DNA of 64,000 nucleotides from Bacteroidota bacterium (GTDB lineage Bacteria; Bacteroidota; Bacteroidia; UKL13-3): NCBI GenBank assembly GCA_027484685.1, contig JAIXSO010000040.1, positions 1 to 64,000 of the forward strand, read 5' to 3'. Shown piece by piece: positions 34,127 to 43,290 of this stretch (position 1 is its first letter; each line of letters starts with the position of its first letter). The notes under the pieces were generated by a model. It saw only the letters and a program-made list of their open reading frames with translations, ran no database searches and was not told where the DNA came from. The position numbers and the translations under genes were made by a program.

Positions 34127-35185
34127 ATGAAAAAAATATTATTAATAGAAGACAATAAAGACGTAAGAGAAAACATTGCTGAAATACTCGAAATAGCTGG
34201 CTACAAAGTAGAACAAGCAGTAAATGGTAAAGATGGTGCAGCTAAAGCCAAATACCTAATTCCAGATTTAATTATTTGCGATATAATGATGCCCGAATTA
34301 GATGGATATGGCGTGTTAAATGTATTATCGAGCGAAACCACAACTGCTTCTATCCCGTTTATATTTTTAACAGCTAAAGCTGAGTTAACCGACATGCGCA
34401 AAGGCATGAATATGGGCGCAGATGATTATTTGACCAAACCCTTTGAAGATGCCGATTTATTAAAAGCCATTGAGGTAAGATTAGGTAAAGTAAGTGCTAT
34501 TCAAACCGATTTTCAAAAATCAATAGAAGGTATTGAAACATTTATAGAAACAGCCATTACTTTAGATGATTTTGATAAAATATCGAAAGATAGAAAACGA
34601 TTGGTTTTTAAAAAGAAACAACCTATTTATAGCGAAGACAATATTCCACGAGGTATTTATTTTATTGAAAAAGGTTCGGTAAAAACTTATAAAACCAGCA
34701 TAAACGATAAAGATTATATATCGAACATATATAAAGCAGGCGACTTTTTTGGATATCTAAATTTGTTAGAAAATGCAAATTACTCGGATAATGCAGAAGC
34801 AATGGAAGAAACAATTACCTACTTTATTCCTAAAGATGATTTTTACGAATTGATTTCAAAAAACCGCATGGTGGCTAATACTTTTATAAAAATGTTGGCT
34901 GGCAATGTAGTAGAAACTCAAAACCGAATGATTAAATTGGCCTACAATTCGGTTAGAAAACGTGTGGCCGAAAGTTTAATCATGCTTGATAAAACCTATA
35001 ATACCACAAACGAAACTCCATTTACGTTTTCGGTTAATAGACAAGATTTAGCAAGTATAGTTGGCACCGCAGCCGAAACAGTAATCCGCACTTTATCTGA
35101 CTTTAAGGAAGAAAAAATTATTGAAATAAAAGGCAGTGCTATTACCATTTTAGATAAAACCAAATTGATAAATATGAAAAATTAG
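34127..35185 (+). CDS. Receiver-Crp fusion response regulator
   Basis: A 352-residue transcription factor with three parts: receiver (residues 1-120, D52 in IICDIMMPELDG, K in LTKPF), cyclic-nucleotide-binding beta-roll (about 150-265, PRGIYFIEKGSVKTYKT, GDFFGYLNLLEN) and a Crp-type winged helix (about 270-350, VNRQDLASIVGTAAETVIRT). It is the only DNA-binding member of this four-gene group and is therefore the likely output of the phosphorelay. It ends before a strong terminator. Confidence 0.92.
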   Translation: MKKILLIEDNKDVRENIAEILEIAGYKVEQAVNGKDGAAKAKYLIPDLIICDIMMPELDGYGVLNVLSSETTTASIPFIFLTAKAELTDMRKGMNMGADDYLTKPFEDADLLKAIEVRLGKVSAIQTDFQKSIEGIETFIETAITLDDFDKISKDRKRLVFKKKQPIYSEDNIPRGIYFIEKGSVKTYKTSINDKDYISNIYKAGDFFGYLNLLENANYSDNAEAMEETITYFIPKDDFYELISKNRMVANTFIKMLAGNVVETQNRMIKLAYNSVRKRVAESLIMLDKTYNTTNETPFTFSVNRQDLASIVGTAAETVIRTLSDFKEEKIIEIKGSAITILDKTKLINMKN

Positions 35186-35215
35186 TTGTTTGTTTATATT
35201 AATTTTTTACATCAA

Positions 35216-35247
35216 AAAAAGGCTGTCACAAAAAATGACAGCCTTTT
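35216..35247. terminator. Terminator of the phosphorelay operon
   Basis: AAAAAGGCTGTCA-caaaaaa-TGACAGCCTTTTT, perfect 13-bp stem with A and T runs. Confidence 0.88.
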
Positions 35248-35341
35248 TGTTTTTACAATACAACACTTTTTATAAAAATAAATCTCTTGAGAAAATTTGA
35301 CTTTAAACATTCATACAACAACTATCTAATCCATGTTTAAA

Positions 35342-35407
35342 AACCACATAGAATATAGAAACAAAAGCAATAAACTATATTTCTATGTTCTATGTGGTTC
35401 AGTTTTT
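35342..35407. terminator. Long imperfect hairpin (ACCACATAGAA type)
   Basis: AACCACATAGAA (35342-35353) pairs exactly with TTCTATGTGGTT (35388-35399), and the stem extends through TATAGAAA/TTTCTAT with one mismatch; TTTTTTT follows. It lies between convergent genes and may end transcription from both sides. The sequence type resembles dispersed repeats in Bacteroidota genomes. Confidence 0.6.
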
Positions 35408-35465
35408 TTAAGAAAATATAAATTGAACTCAAGTTATTTATAACAATTTTTAAAAAGGAACTCTA

Positions 35466-37490
35466 TTAAATACTCGCCAACATTTGTTTCATAGCTTTTA
35501 AGTTAACCGCTACAGGCTTAGGTGTAAACACTGTATTTTTACTAAACTTGGTTTTATGAATTTGCACCAACGGACCATTTTCTTTATTCAACGCTACAAA
35601 AATTACTTTTACTTCTAAGTCCTTCGGAATTTCTACTTCGTAACCTTCCATGGTTCTATTGGCATACATATAACTATTGATAGAAGGTACAAATACTGAA
35701 ACGTTAGCACTTTCTTTAAATGGAATTTTGATAGTAGCCATTTGGTTTTTAGGCGTATTGCTAAACCTATCGCAGTTAAAGGTACCAAAGCCACTTAGTG
35801 CTACCGTGTATACATTGCCAACCCCCTTTTCATCAAATATTTTATCTTTATCTCTTAAAGTTATCAATTCATCTTCCGCCTTTAACAACATTTGATTAAG
35901 CTGCGGATTGCTTGCAATTTGTGCATTGGCAAACTGGTTAGTATTGGCATTGTTAAAATAATGTTTTTGGAAATATACTTCAAAGTTAATTTCCTTTTTG
36001 TGTCCGCATAATTCGTAAATTTTACTAATGCTCATATTGTTAAACTTATCAATTAAATCAACAATATTACGTAGGTTATTTATTTCAAGTCTTACCCCAT
36101 AATTTTTATAAATACTCGCATAAAAACAACCTTTAATATCTAACATGGTTAGTTCATTTCCATCGCTTTTATAAATCATTCGTTTAATGCCTTCATTCCA
36201 TTGTACCTTTTCTAAAACTTCTATATTAGCCAAACTTGTTTGTTTGGCTTTGCTTAACCAGTCAAATAATTGAGCTTTTTCTTTGGCTTCAAAATTGGTT
36301 GAATCAGCTATGTATTGAGCCATATTAGCATCAAACTTTTCTTTCTTTTTTAAGTAAGCAGTCATTAGCTTATCAAAGGTTTTTTGTCTGCGAGCTCTTT
36401 CGGTATCTAGTTTTTTATTTAAGTACTTATCGGTATAAATTAAACGCTCCCACCAAGCAAACTGATTTTTTACATTCAGCTCTCGTAACACAGGTGCCTT
36501 GCCTATTTGAGAAGGCTTTTGAGGCAAATTAGCCAACTTATAAATTTTTTCAAATGCCTGTTTTTCGGCTATATTATTTGCCAATAAAGTGTTTAAATAT
36601 TTGGTATCGAGTTTTACAAAAGGCAATGGTTTTCTTACTTCATTCTTTGGTCTAAATTCAGTAGTGGTTTGTTTCCACTCGCTAACACCATTGGTATTTT
36701 TTACTTCGGTAAATAAATTCATACCATTGCGCATATTTATAGTAGGCATATCCACTTTTAAGTTGGCACCTTGCTTTAAAGATAAAGCTTGCCCATTAGC
36801 CATAGCCGATATTTTAAACATGCCACCTGTTTCCAACATTTGTCCATTGCTTACGGTAGAAAGTTGGTTAAATGCCGCATCTGTAGGTTTTAAATACTCT
36901 TCTAACTCAATATTTACCATACCTGTAGCCGCAGTTCCATTAGCCGTTAATAATGAGTTGGCAGGAATAAATATAACAGTTCCATTTCTGCCCTTAATGG
37001 TATTATCTTTAGTAGCATCTATGGTAAAAGTTTGTTTGTATTCAGGTGCAGCTTGCTTTAACAAATCGCCAATTGAGTTGGCAATAAAGGCCTTTAAAGT
37101 TAAATCTACCCTGCGGTTAATGGCTTTATTTTCGCTGTTTTTATTGGCTACTTTGGGTTTGCTTTCACCAAAGGCTGCACTTCTTATAAAGTTGCTATTA
37201 AGCTTTTGATTTAATAAAAATGTTTTAACAGAAGTGGCTCTTTTGTTTGATAAACTGATATTATAGCCATTGTCTGCATCGTTATCGGTATGTGCAGTTA
37301 TTTCAATTTCGTAATAAGTAGCAGGAAGCGCAGCAGCAATCAGTTCGGTTAACACAGCCTCATCATCGGGGTCTAAAGTAAATTCATCTACTTTAAAATG
37401 TACACTACAGGTTTTGGTTACTTGCTGCGCTTGTGCTTGAACAACATAAAGCAGCAAAAATAGGATTGGTAAAATAAGTTTATACTTCAT
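35466..37490 (-). CDS. Exported protein with N-terminal OmpA-like domain
   Basis: A 674-residue exported protein (signal peptide 1-21, cleavage after AQA). Residues about 25-135 are an OmpA-type peptidoglycan-binding domain (VHFKVDEFTLDPDDEAVL, ITAHTDNDADNGYN, LSNKRATSVKTFL, AFGESKPKVANKN, NRRVDL). About 540 residues with no family I recognise follow, including a coiled-coil-rich part (about 360-430) and beta-rich ends. The domain order is unusual, since OmpA domains normally sit at the C-terminus. It is probably a periplasmic or outer-membrane-associated structural protein. It stands alone. Confidence 0.72.
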   Translation of the reverse strand: MKYKLILPILFLLLYVVQAQAQQVTKTCSVHFKVDEFTLDPDDEAVLTELIAAALPATYYEIEITAHTDNDADNGYNISLSNKRATSVKTFLLNQKLNSNFIRSAAFGESKPKVANKNSENKAINRRVDLTLKAFIANSIGDLLKQAAPEYKQTFTIDATKDNTIKGRNGTVIFIPANSLLTANGTAATGMVNIELEEYLKPTDAAFNQLSTVSNGQMLETGGMFKISAMANGQALSLKQGANLKVDMPTINMRNGMNLFTEVKNTNGVSEWKQTTTEFRPKNEVRKPLPFVKLDTKYLNTLLANNIAEKQAFEKIYKLANLPQKPSQIGKAPVLRELNVKNQFAWWERLIYTDKYLNKKLDTERARRQKTFDKLMTAYLKKKEKFDANMAQYIADSTNFEAKEKAQLFDWLSKAKQTSLANIEVLEKVQWNEGIKRMIYKSDGNELTMLDIKGCFYASIYKNYGVRLEINNLRNIVDLIDKFNNMSISKIYELCGHKKEINFEVYFQKHYFNNANTNQFANAQIASNPQLNQMLLKAEDELITLRDKDKIFDEKGVGNVYTVALSGFGTFNCDRFSNTPKNQMATIKIPFKESANVSVFVPSINSYMYANRTMEGYEVEIPKDLEVKVIFVALNKENGPLVQIHKTKFSKNTVFTPKPVAVNLKAMKQMLASI

Positions 37491-37589
37491 AACTATTTGA
37501 ATTAATTAGAAATAAAACGCAACCCTTCCTTTTTTTTGTATAAAAATATTTCAGAAATTTTACAAAAGCTTTGTTTAGCCTAATGTTTA

Positions 37590-37611
37590 TTGAAGTAAAA
37601 AATTACTTCAA
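37590..37611. repeat. Perfect inverted repeat TTGAAGTAA-aaaa-TTACTTCAA
   Basis: A 9-bp perfect stem with a 4-nt loop and no T-run, so not a typical terminator. It lies 100 bp upstream of the OmpA-like gene and 86 bp after the stop of the receiver-TOPRIM gene. It could be an operator or a weak transcript end. Confidence 0.45.
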
Positions 37612-37696
37612 CCTAAAATTATATAGTTGGGGTTTTAGTAAAATATTTGAATAAGTTTGGCTGATTAAATCGTAAAAGATTATATTGTAGTAAAAA

Positions 37697-38806
37697 TCAA
37701 TTGCCAAACAAATAAACATCTATTTCATCAATTAACTTTTTAAAAGACTCTAATACTTCTATTCTTTTTTCTATTGGCAAGCTCAATATATACTTTGATA
37801 ATTCTTCTTTACAATCATCCTTGAAAGTATATAAATACAAATTTTCTTTATCATTCAATCCTATCGTCATTAAATAATCCTTTAATGACAGCTCAAACTT
37901 ATTCCATTTTTCGGGATTAGAAAGTAATGATTCTGCATTTGTTCTTAACTCTAACCAAGATTTATCTTTTGCATGTTCCCAAATCTCCGGACAAAACATT
38001 TCTTCAAGTGTCACTGGTAAATCCAGTCCCTTTTGTTTAATTGGTATTATATGTTTTGCATACTTAGGTGTCAACCTAAACATCTTATATGTTTTACTTT
38101 CCGCTGAATCTACCTTAACCACCCTATTAATTTCATCTAAGGCTTGCTTACCCGCAATATCACCATCTAATAAACCTACAGCCCTCAAATAATTAGAATC
38201 TTTCTTCTTTAATGAGTGCGCCCAAACAATTATTTGTCTAGAAACCCAACTAGCACCAGCACTTTTTTCGGATTTAATTGAAATTTTTTCTAATAAACTC
38301 GGCTTAAATAACTTTATAGCTTCAGTTAGTATTTTCTCATCTGTTTTCCCTTCTAAGAATAATGTTGGTCTAATTGTAATTGAATTATTTATTAGAAAAT
38401 TACATTTTAAAATATGTTTAATAAGCTCATTAATAGACAGATGCCAATCTATATTTTCTGGAGAATATTTAACTGTTTGCCAAATACTACTTAGATTTTC
38501 ACAATCATCAGAATATTGACTTAAACTAATTATGTAGAATGGTGATTTTATATTTATTTTACGATTTATTTCTGCCAATAAATTCTTACCAGTTTCTAAA
38601 GTTGGTTCTTCTCCAGCCCTCACAGGTAAATTTATATCAAGTATCAACAAATCATATTGAAACGAAATTAACTGCTTTTGGGCAGATACAAAGTCTATTG
38701 CAATTTCTACAACTATATCATTTGATATTTCACGAATTACTTTTATAATTTTGGCTACTTTATCATTACTATCATCAATAATTAATATTTTAAGCATTTT
38801 CGACAT
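37697..38806 (-). CDS. dtcC: Receiver-TOPRIM effector, DtcC-like (Detocs)
   Basis: A 369-residue protein. Residues 5-130 are a receiver (acidic pair D11/D12, phosphoacceptor D57 in LLILDINLP). Residues about 145-260 look like an OLD-type TOPRIM fold: TLFLEGKTDEKIL with E152, GLLDGDIAGK with D214xD216, then VTLEEMF. I infer a metal-dependent nuclease or other phosphoesterase switched on by phosphorylation. The remaining ~100 residues are helical and unknown. In known Detocs the third protein is a receiver fused to an effector, usually an ATP-cleaving PNP domain; here the effector appears to be TOPRIM. An alternative start at 38797 is possible. It overlaps the preceding receiver gene. Confidence 0.72.
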   Translation of the reverse strand: MSKMLKILIIDDSNDKVAKIIKVIREISNDIVVEIAIDFVSAQKQLISFQYDLLILDINLPVRAGEEPTLETGKNLLAEINRKINIKSPFYIISLSQYSDDCENLSSIWQTVKYSPENIDWHLSINELIKHILKCNFLINNSITIRPTLFLEGKTDEKILTEAIKLFKPSLLEKISIKSEKSAGASWVSRQIIVWAHSLKKKDSNYLRAVGLLDGDIAGKQALDEINRVVKVDSAESKTYKMFRLTPKYAKHIIPIKQKGLDLPVTLEEMFCPEIWEHAKDKSWLELRTNAESLLSNPEKWNKFELSLKDYLMTIGLNDKENLYLYTFKDDCKEELSKYILSLPIEKRIEVLESFKKLIDEIDVYLFGN

Positions 38807-39257
38807 TTTGAATTAACGCTTTTAACTCTTCTTGCCATTTATTCTCTCTTGCATGGTAAAAAACAGAACCTATATATAATTCAGGAAACTCCACCTTTAA
38901 TGAATTATCTATTTGAGGCAATGTTATTGACAAATCACTTTCTCCAAAATCATCAAACATAGTAATCAAAATTGTTTTTAAAGGTCTCTTCTTTCTAATT
39001 ATTTCTCTTAAAACTTTATACCCGCCAAATTTTTCATAAGGTCCACCTGACTCTAAAGGTGTTTTATCAAAAGTAGGAATACTCATATCTAGAAGTAATA
39101 AATCAAAATCATTCTTTAAAATTTCCCTTATGCCGCTTTGGTAAGATTCTCTTATAGTAAAGGTATTGCAACCTAAAGTATTGATAACATATTCCTTAAT
39201 ATCTTCTATTTTTTTGGAATCATCTTCGATTAATATTGTTCTAATTTTCTTCATCAT
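38790..39257 (-). CDS. dtcB: Stand-alone response regulator, DtcB-like (Detocs)
   Basis: About 155 residues; the tandem ATGs at 39257/39254 are preferred to 39281, because they begin directly at MKKIRTILIEDD. It is a receiver domain only: acidic pocket E10/D11/D12, phosphoacceptor D56 (LLLLDMSIPTF), Thr-containing switch TILITMFDD. A longer loop (TPLESGGPYEKFGGYK) follows beta3. There is no output domain. It overlaps the sensor gene by about 17 bases and the effector gene by 8-17 bases. In Detocs the middle protein, DtcB, is proposed to soak up spurious phosphate and prevent accidental activation; the gene order here fits that role. Confidence 0.75.
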   Translation of the reverse strand: MMKKIRTILIEDDSKKIEDIKEYVINTLGCNTFTIRESYQSGIREILKNDFDLLLLDMSIPTFDKTPLESGGPYEKFGGYKVLREIIRKKRPLKTILITMFDDFGESDLSITLPQIDNSLKVEFPELYIGSVFYHARENKWQEELKALIQNVENA

Positions 39258-42200
39258 ATTGCGGGATATTAAGAAATTCAATAGATAGAATTATTGTTAA
39301 GTAGTTCTCCTCTAATCTAAAATCAAACTTATAAAATTCGCAACCCAAATCAAAGGCAATTATCCTTCTAATCTTATCAAATCCACTTCCTCCTTCCACA
39401 TCAATATTCTCAAAATCACTAGATGAAATATCCCATTTGTTTTTAACCTGTTGCAGCTTTTCTTTTAAAACATTTGTATCAATAGTATCTGATAAATTAT
39501 TTTTAAAAGAAATTTCCAAAAAATGATCTTCTGTAACCTTAGAAGAAATTTCTATATCTAACTCAGAAGGATTAACTTTAGAATGAACTATAATATTATC
39601 TAATAAAATACGGCAAATATAAATTAAGTGGATCGTCCCTACCATTGGGATTGAGTGTTCTTCAATAATTTTTGGATTTAATCTACTATTTGGTGAAATA
39701 GTGTTTGTAATCTGAATGGCTGTTTGAATTAAAACCTTTAAGTCCAATATCAAATCTTTACTTGTGTTTGAAAGAAAAAACCACTCTGATATGTTTTTAA
39801 GCTCATTCTGCACCCTGGTGCCACACAGACCAATTGCGTTTGTTAATTCAGGAAAATTATTCAAACCAATAATTGCCTTAATTTCAGTATTAAAATCTTG
39901 CAATATTCTATTGTAATTGTCTTTAATTTCGCTATTGAAAATTTCTCTAATACGTGCAAGTGTTTTCTCTGTAGATCTTTGTAAATAATCAAAAACAAAA
40001 CTTAAAAAAAGATTGTGATCTTTAATATTTTCTCTAGCAGCTGCAAATAAAATTGCCAATTCTTTATTTGATATGCTAAAGTCGAATAAAGCATTTGTCT
40101 TTTTCAAATGCTTTTCTGTTCGAACTTGAATTAATTCTTTTATTATAAATTCGGTATATTCATCAATTAAACGTGAGAACTTCTTAATTGACTCCTGAAT
40201 TTTGGGTGTTTTTTCTTGCAAATAATATGGAATATTATTATTCCAAAAATCGTTTTCGAGATACACATTATCTTTATCTCTTTGTGAAATGATATTCTCA
40301 GATTCAAAAGTACTTCTTATGTGATTTAATAAAGTTCCATGCCTAATTCTAGTGCTCAGGTAGCCATCTAAACCGTACTCTTTACTTAAAAGAAATTTAT
40401 CTCTAATTTCAAGAAATATTACTTTAAAAGATATAAATGCAGGGTCATTAGTATAGACAATTTTGTTACCTAACAATTCATCCAAATTAATGTTAGCAAA
40501 TTCATTTACCAAATTAGCAGAAGTATCAATACCAAGTATTTCTTTTGTCTTACTATATCTTTCAATTTCTTTATATCTGTTAAAAGCCTCTTTCACATTA
40601 TTTGTTTCATTATTACGAAGCTGTTGCACATTAACAGAAATTCGTCCCTTATTTACTTCACGAATTGCTCTTCTAATATTTGAGTTTTGATTTAACTCGG
40701 TAATTTCTTTAATATAAATATCCTCATTAATATTATCAATTACAATTAGTTTATTTAATATTTCTAATCGCTCATTTTCAATATCATCAGTACCATTAAA
40801 ATGATAAGAATGATGCATAATTTCAATAGAACAGACCTCTTTCAGAAAAAAAATAATTTTATTATCAAACTCTTCCAATTCATTAATAAGTTCTGTTGGC
40901 CTTGTAACAGCATTACTTTCAATATATGTATCATATGCGACATATTGTTGGTATGAATCAATGGATGCTATTTGATAAAAAATTGGCAATTCAATTAAAT
41001 TTCGCAATTTTTCAATTTCTCCATTTTCGAGAATTTCAAGTAACTTTATCTTATCGAGACGCTTTGTTGTTTCTTTATTTTTAAGGTATTGTTTTACAAA
41101 TAAACAGCAAGCTTGAGTACATAAATTCAGCTTTATATAGCACCTAAAAAGATTAACGATTAGCTCTTCTTCATACAAAGTACTTGGGTATCTTTCAGTA
41201 TATAATAATTCAAAGTGGTTTTTAGCATCTTCATATTTTAATGCTTTCATTAAGGCCCTTCCATAGTACAAATTCTTTTTATTAAATGTTAAATTACTAC
41301 TAGTTGTTATTGCATTGTAATTTCCCGTTAAAATATTTCCAATTATTTTAGTCGTATAATCTATATCACTATTTTTTGATAAATTCAAAATATATTCATT
41401 AACATTTTCAATTGATGAATAGTATAAAACTCTTGGATTTACAATTTGAGAGTTAACCAAATAGTGTATTGTGAATAGTTTATTACCATTATTTATTGAA
41501 TTAGCAGACTGTATTAAACTTAAAAATTGCTTAGCCCAATTTGTAGAAGAAAAAGATGTACATATTTTCAACCCAAAATCAATAGATTGATCTAAACTAC
41601 TATTACTAGAATATATTCTAAATAAAGTTGTAAGTATATTTTTAATATTACTTGGATAAGACTCAAAGTTCTCTTCAATTCCCTCTTCTATTAGTGATTT
41701 TATATAAATTTCATAAACTTCAATAATTGTAGGCTTTTTAAATATTATATCACGAGCATTATTTACACAATAATTATAGTTACCTAAAGTATATTCTTTT
41801 ATCAAAAAGTTTATCTCCGAATCAATTGGTAATTTATTTATATAATTTGGACTAATAAGACTTAATATTTGACAAAATTGAACATCATTCGGGAATAATT
41901 CATAAACCTTTGTTATTAATATCTTCAATGTTTCTTTATGTTCTTTGAACTTTAATGAAAGCATTTCAGATAGCACATCTTTTAACAAAATATATCTATC
42001 TACTAAAGAAGATGTACTTTCTAAATATAGTAAATACGCTAGATTTTCATAGCCAACAAAGGCAGAATAATTTAAACGAAAACAAAAATATTCATAAAGC
42101 AAAGGATGATGAACTTGCACTTCATTCAATTGATTATTAAAAATATTTAAGTATCTAAAATATGAAATTTTCACCTCAGCCTTTTTGCTAAGATTTTCAA

Positions 42201-42702
42201 TAAAAAAAAGGACAAGCGGATCTTTTACTTTTTCAGAAAGCTCACTAACTTCATTCCAATTTGATTTCACTCCATCTCTATGTTCTTTCAACAAAATTTG
42301 ATTTTCAATCAACCAAAAAGACTTCCCTGTTTTTTCTTCTATTAGAATTAAAATAGTCTCCGCTTTTTCATAGTCCCCTAAAAGAAATGCCTTTTCAAAC
42401 TCTTGCTTAAGTCCAATAAAAGTAACAATAATATCCTTATTGTCTCTTAGATATAGTAAATAAAAAGACACTTCTCCAATAAAATTGCCAGAAAATGGAA
42501 TTCCTTTTTGCCGTCTAATGTCAGAATATTCTTTGGGAATTAAATTACAATTCAAAACAGATTTTATAAATGGATGTCCAGATATATTCTTTATTATCTT
42601 AAATATTTTGTCAATATCACCTTCCTGCTTTAAGTGACCTAATAATTGATAATTATCTGTCTTAGGATGAAAAAGGTGTTTTCTATATTCTTCAGTATTC
42701 AT
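39241..42702 (-). CDS. dtcA: Helical-repeat sensor kinase, DtcA-like (Detocs)
   Basis: A 1153-residue soluble protein with no signal peptide or membrane segment. Residues about 60-640 are helical and TPR/SEL-like (paired short helices such as RALMKALKYEDAKNHFELLY). Residues about 780-800 carry LSTRIRHGTLLNHIRS with H788. A long helical stretch (about 840-1010) leads to a GHKL-type ATPase (about 1030-1150: N-box LLDNIIVHSKV, G-box EGGSGFDKIRRII). No conventional HisKA H-box is visible, so the phosphorylated histidine is uncertain. Size, layout and the two receiver genes that follow match DtcA, the sensor kinase of Detocs, which is thought to detect phage infection. The locus looks richer in A+T than its neighbours. 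Confidence 0.72.
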   Translation of the reverse strand: MNTEEYRKHLFHPKTDNYQLLGHLKQEGDIDKIFKIIKNISGHPFIKSVLNCNLIPKEYSDIRRQKGIPFSGNFIGEVSFYLLYLRDNKDIIVTFIGLKQEFEKAFLLGDYEKAETILILIEEKTGKSFWLIENQILLKEHRDGVKSNWNEVSELSEKVKDPLVLFFIENLSKKAEVKISYFRYLNIFNNQLNEVQVHHPLLYEYFCFRLNYSAFVGYENLAYLLYLESTSSLVDRYILLKDVLSEMLSLKFKEHKETLKILITKVYELFPNDVQFCQILSLISPNYINKLPIDSEINFLIKEYTLGNYNYCVNNARDIIFKKPTIIEVYEIYIKSLIEEGIEENFESYPSNIKNILTTLFRIYSSNSSLDQSIDFGLKICTSFSSTNWAKQFLSLIQSANSINNGNKLFTIHYLVNSQIVNPRVLYYSSIENVNEYILNLSKNSDIDYTTKIIGNILTGNYNAITTSSNLTFNKKNLYYGRALMKALKYEDAKNHFELLYTERYPSTLYEEELIVNLFRCYIKLNLCTQACCLFVKQYLKNKETTKRLDKIKLLEILENGEIEKLRNLIELPIFYQIASIDSYQQYVAYDTYIESNAVTRPTELINELEEFDNKIIFFLKEVCSIEIMHHSYHFNGTDDIENERLEILNKLIVIDNINEDIYIKEITELNQNSNIRRAIREVNKGRISVNVQQLRNNETNNVKEAFNRYKEIERYSKTKEILGIDTSANLVNEFANINLDELLGNKIVYTNDPAFISFKVIFLEIRDKFLLSKEYGLDGYLSTRIRHGTLLNHIRSTFESENIISQRDKDNVYLENDFWNNNIPYYLQEKTPKIQESIKKFSRLIDEYTEFIIKELIQVRTEKHLKKTNALFDFSISNKELAILFAAARENIKDHNLFLSFVFDYLQRSTEKTLARIREIFNSEIKDNYNRILQDFNTEIKAIIGLNNFPELTNAIGLCGTRVQNELKNISEWFFLSNTSKDLILDLKVLIQTAIQITNTISPNSRLNPKIIEEHSIPMVGTIHLIYICRILLDNIIVHSKVNPSELDIEISSKVTEDHFLEISFKNNLSDTIDTNVLKEKLQQVKNKWDISSSDFENIDVEGGSGFDKIRRIIAFDLGCEFYKFDFRLEENYLTIILSIEFLNIPQYDEEN

Positions 42703-43290
42703 ATATCTTTATTTAAATTTTTTCCGCAACTATATAAACAATAGTATATTTAAATTACTAGACTAAAATTTTATCTGAACAATTCTACTATTTTAAGATG
42801 ACTTTATAATAAAAAATTAAAAACATATATTTAACAATAAAAACTTTCATAAAAGTAAAACACAAATCAATTCATAGATTATCAAATTTTAAAATAAAAT
42901 AAATGAATATTGAAGAAAAAAGGAGTGTTAATCCTTGCAACTTGACTATTGCAATCAATTATATTACTATTAAATTATTGTTTTCTAAACCCCCTATGTT
43001 CTAAGGAATTCAACAATTGGATTTACTTCTACTTAAATATGATTAGTTGTTGCTATAGAATCTATTACTAACATCCACTATCCTACCTTTTAATTATAAT
43101 AGGGCATTAATAAAATTAAGTAGAAAAAGGTATTCATGATATTTTCTTATACTCAGATACAACAAATAAAAACTGCCTATTAAACAGTTATTTAAAATAA
43201 CTCAATTATTAAATAATTAACTCTTTAAGGTTTTGGAGTGATGTCATTTCTATACCTATAATTGCATATAGAGTTATTCCAGTCAAATCC
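42703..43290. other. A+T-rich intergenic region upstream of the Detocs-like operon
   Basis: About 590 bp with dense stops in all frames. It contains the leader of the sensor gene but no perfect TAnnTTTG promoter, repeat or RNA gene that I can recognise. Confidence 0.5.
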
